64,000 bases of DNA from Pseudomonas marginalis. Lineage in GTDB: Bacteria; Pseudomonadota; Gammaproteobacteria; Pseudomonadales; Pseudomonadaceae. This document shows, in pieces, positions 63,754-64,000 of this stretch (position 1 is the first letter of the stretch; each line of letters opens with the position of its first letter). The stretch lies in assembly GCF_900105325.1 (NCBI RefSeq), contig NZ_FNSU01000003.1, positions 3,485,501 to 3,549,500 of the forward strand. The letters run 5' to 3'. The translations under genes were made by a program, and so were the position numbers. Under the pieces are notes generated by a model. It was not told the origin of the DNA. It saw only the letters and a program-made list of their open reading frames with translations, and searched no databases.

Positions 63754-64000
63754 ATGCCTTCGCAAAATTCCGCCCTGGCCGCGCGCCCGGGCACCCCGCA
63801 CGCCAGCATCGGCAACAAGATCCGCGGCGCCATGGCCGTGGGTAAAACCCGCTGGGGCATGCTGGCCCTGGTGTTCTTCGCCACCACCCTCAACTACATC
63901 GACCGCGCCGCCCTGGGCGTGATGCAACCGATCCTGGCCAAGGAAATGAGCTGGACGGCGATGGACTACGCCAACATCAACTTCTGGTTCCAGGTCGGCT
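63754..64000 (+). CDS. MFS transporter, ACS family, N-terminal part (3' truncated by window)
   Basis: The last 247 bases encode the first 82 residues of a transporter that continues beyond the window. It starts MPSQNSALAARPGTPHASIG, then GKTRWGMLALVFFATTLNYI, followed by DRAALGVMQP, the characteristic start of anion:cation symporters for organic acids such as hexuronates, quinate or shikimate. Beside quiC1 and aroQ, a quinate or shikimate carrier is the best guess. Two candidate operators lie upstream. Confidence 0.85.
   Translation, partial: MPSQNSALAARPGTPHASIGNKIRGAMAVGKTRWGMLALVFFATTLNYIDRAALGVMQPILAKEMSWTAMDYANINFWFQVG

Overview
The window is about 62% G+C chromosomal DNA from a Pseudomonas of the fluorescens group. 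This rests on three things: family-level recognition of almost every gene, gene order matching Pseudomonas chromosomes as I remember them (the morA, glyA, yjiA, cstA, mapZ, radA, ankB/katB, mscL, fpr block and the adjacent ppoR, rlmG, cioAB block), and the short palindromic repeats (GTGGGAGGGGGCTTGC type and others) usual between genes in this group. No rRNA, tRNA, CRISPR array, insertion sequence or prophage was seen. Two genes are cut by the window ends: a chemoreceptor at the left and an MFS carrier at the right.

Layout. 1-8 kb: chemoreceptor C-terminus, an ArnT-like glycosyltransferase, a YqhA-type membrane protein, an unassigned lipoprotein, a small hypothetical protein and a Lon-like protease. 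8-15 kb: two exported proteins (DUF3015, DUF4105), a chorismate mutase, an AT-rich island with a lone restriction-type (HsdR-N) gene, a small lipoprotein, a GreA/GreB-like factor and gdhA. 15-32.5 kb: conserved core genes ettA, morA (GGDEF-EAL), glyA, the yjiA-yjiX-cstA carbon-starvation operon, a MapZ-type PilZ protein, radA, periplasmic catalase katB with its ankyrin partner, mscL and fpr. 32.5-39 kb: the LuxR solo ppoR, rlmG, the cyanide-insensitive oxidase cioAB with a DUF2474 subunit and a candidate ANR site, and an MFS exporter. 39.2-41.7 kb: an isolated 833-residue putative toxin/effector, the least ordinary gene of the window. 41.8-49.4 kb: a molybdenum aldehyde oxidoreductase operon (paoABC type), an exported protein, a purine permease with trmA, and a DUF4160/DUF2442 pair. 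49.6-59.4 kb: a complete heme acquisition locus, hasI-hasS-hasR-hasA-hasD-hasE-hasF, behind a candidate Fur box. 59.5-64 kb: quinate/shikimate catabolism (aroQ, a shikimate/quinate dehydrogenase, a TetR regulator, the quiC1 dehydroshikimate dehydratase, an MFS carrier) with candidate shared operator motifs.

How genes work together. HasI and HasS relay heme occupancy of the receptor HasR to transcription, while HasDEF exports the hemophore HasA. MorA makes or breaks cyclic di-GMP and the nearby PilZ protein is a receptor for it. AnkB supports KatB in the periplasm. The quinate cluster would turn quinate or shikimate into protocatechuate. The most useful leads are the toxin-like gene, the DUF4160/DUF2442 pair, the orphan HsdR-N gene, the repeated 14-bp motif in the quinate cluster, and the perfect 28-bp palindrome at the end of the aldehyde oxidoreductase operon.
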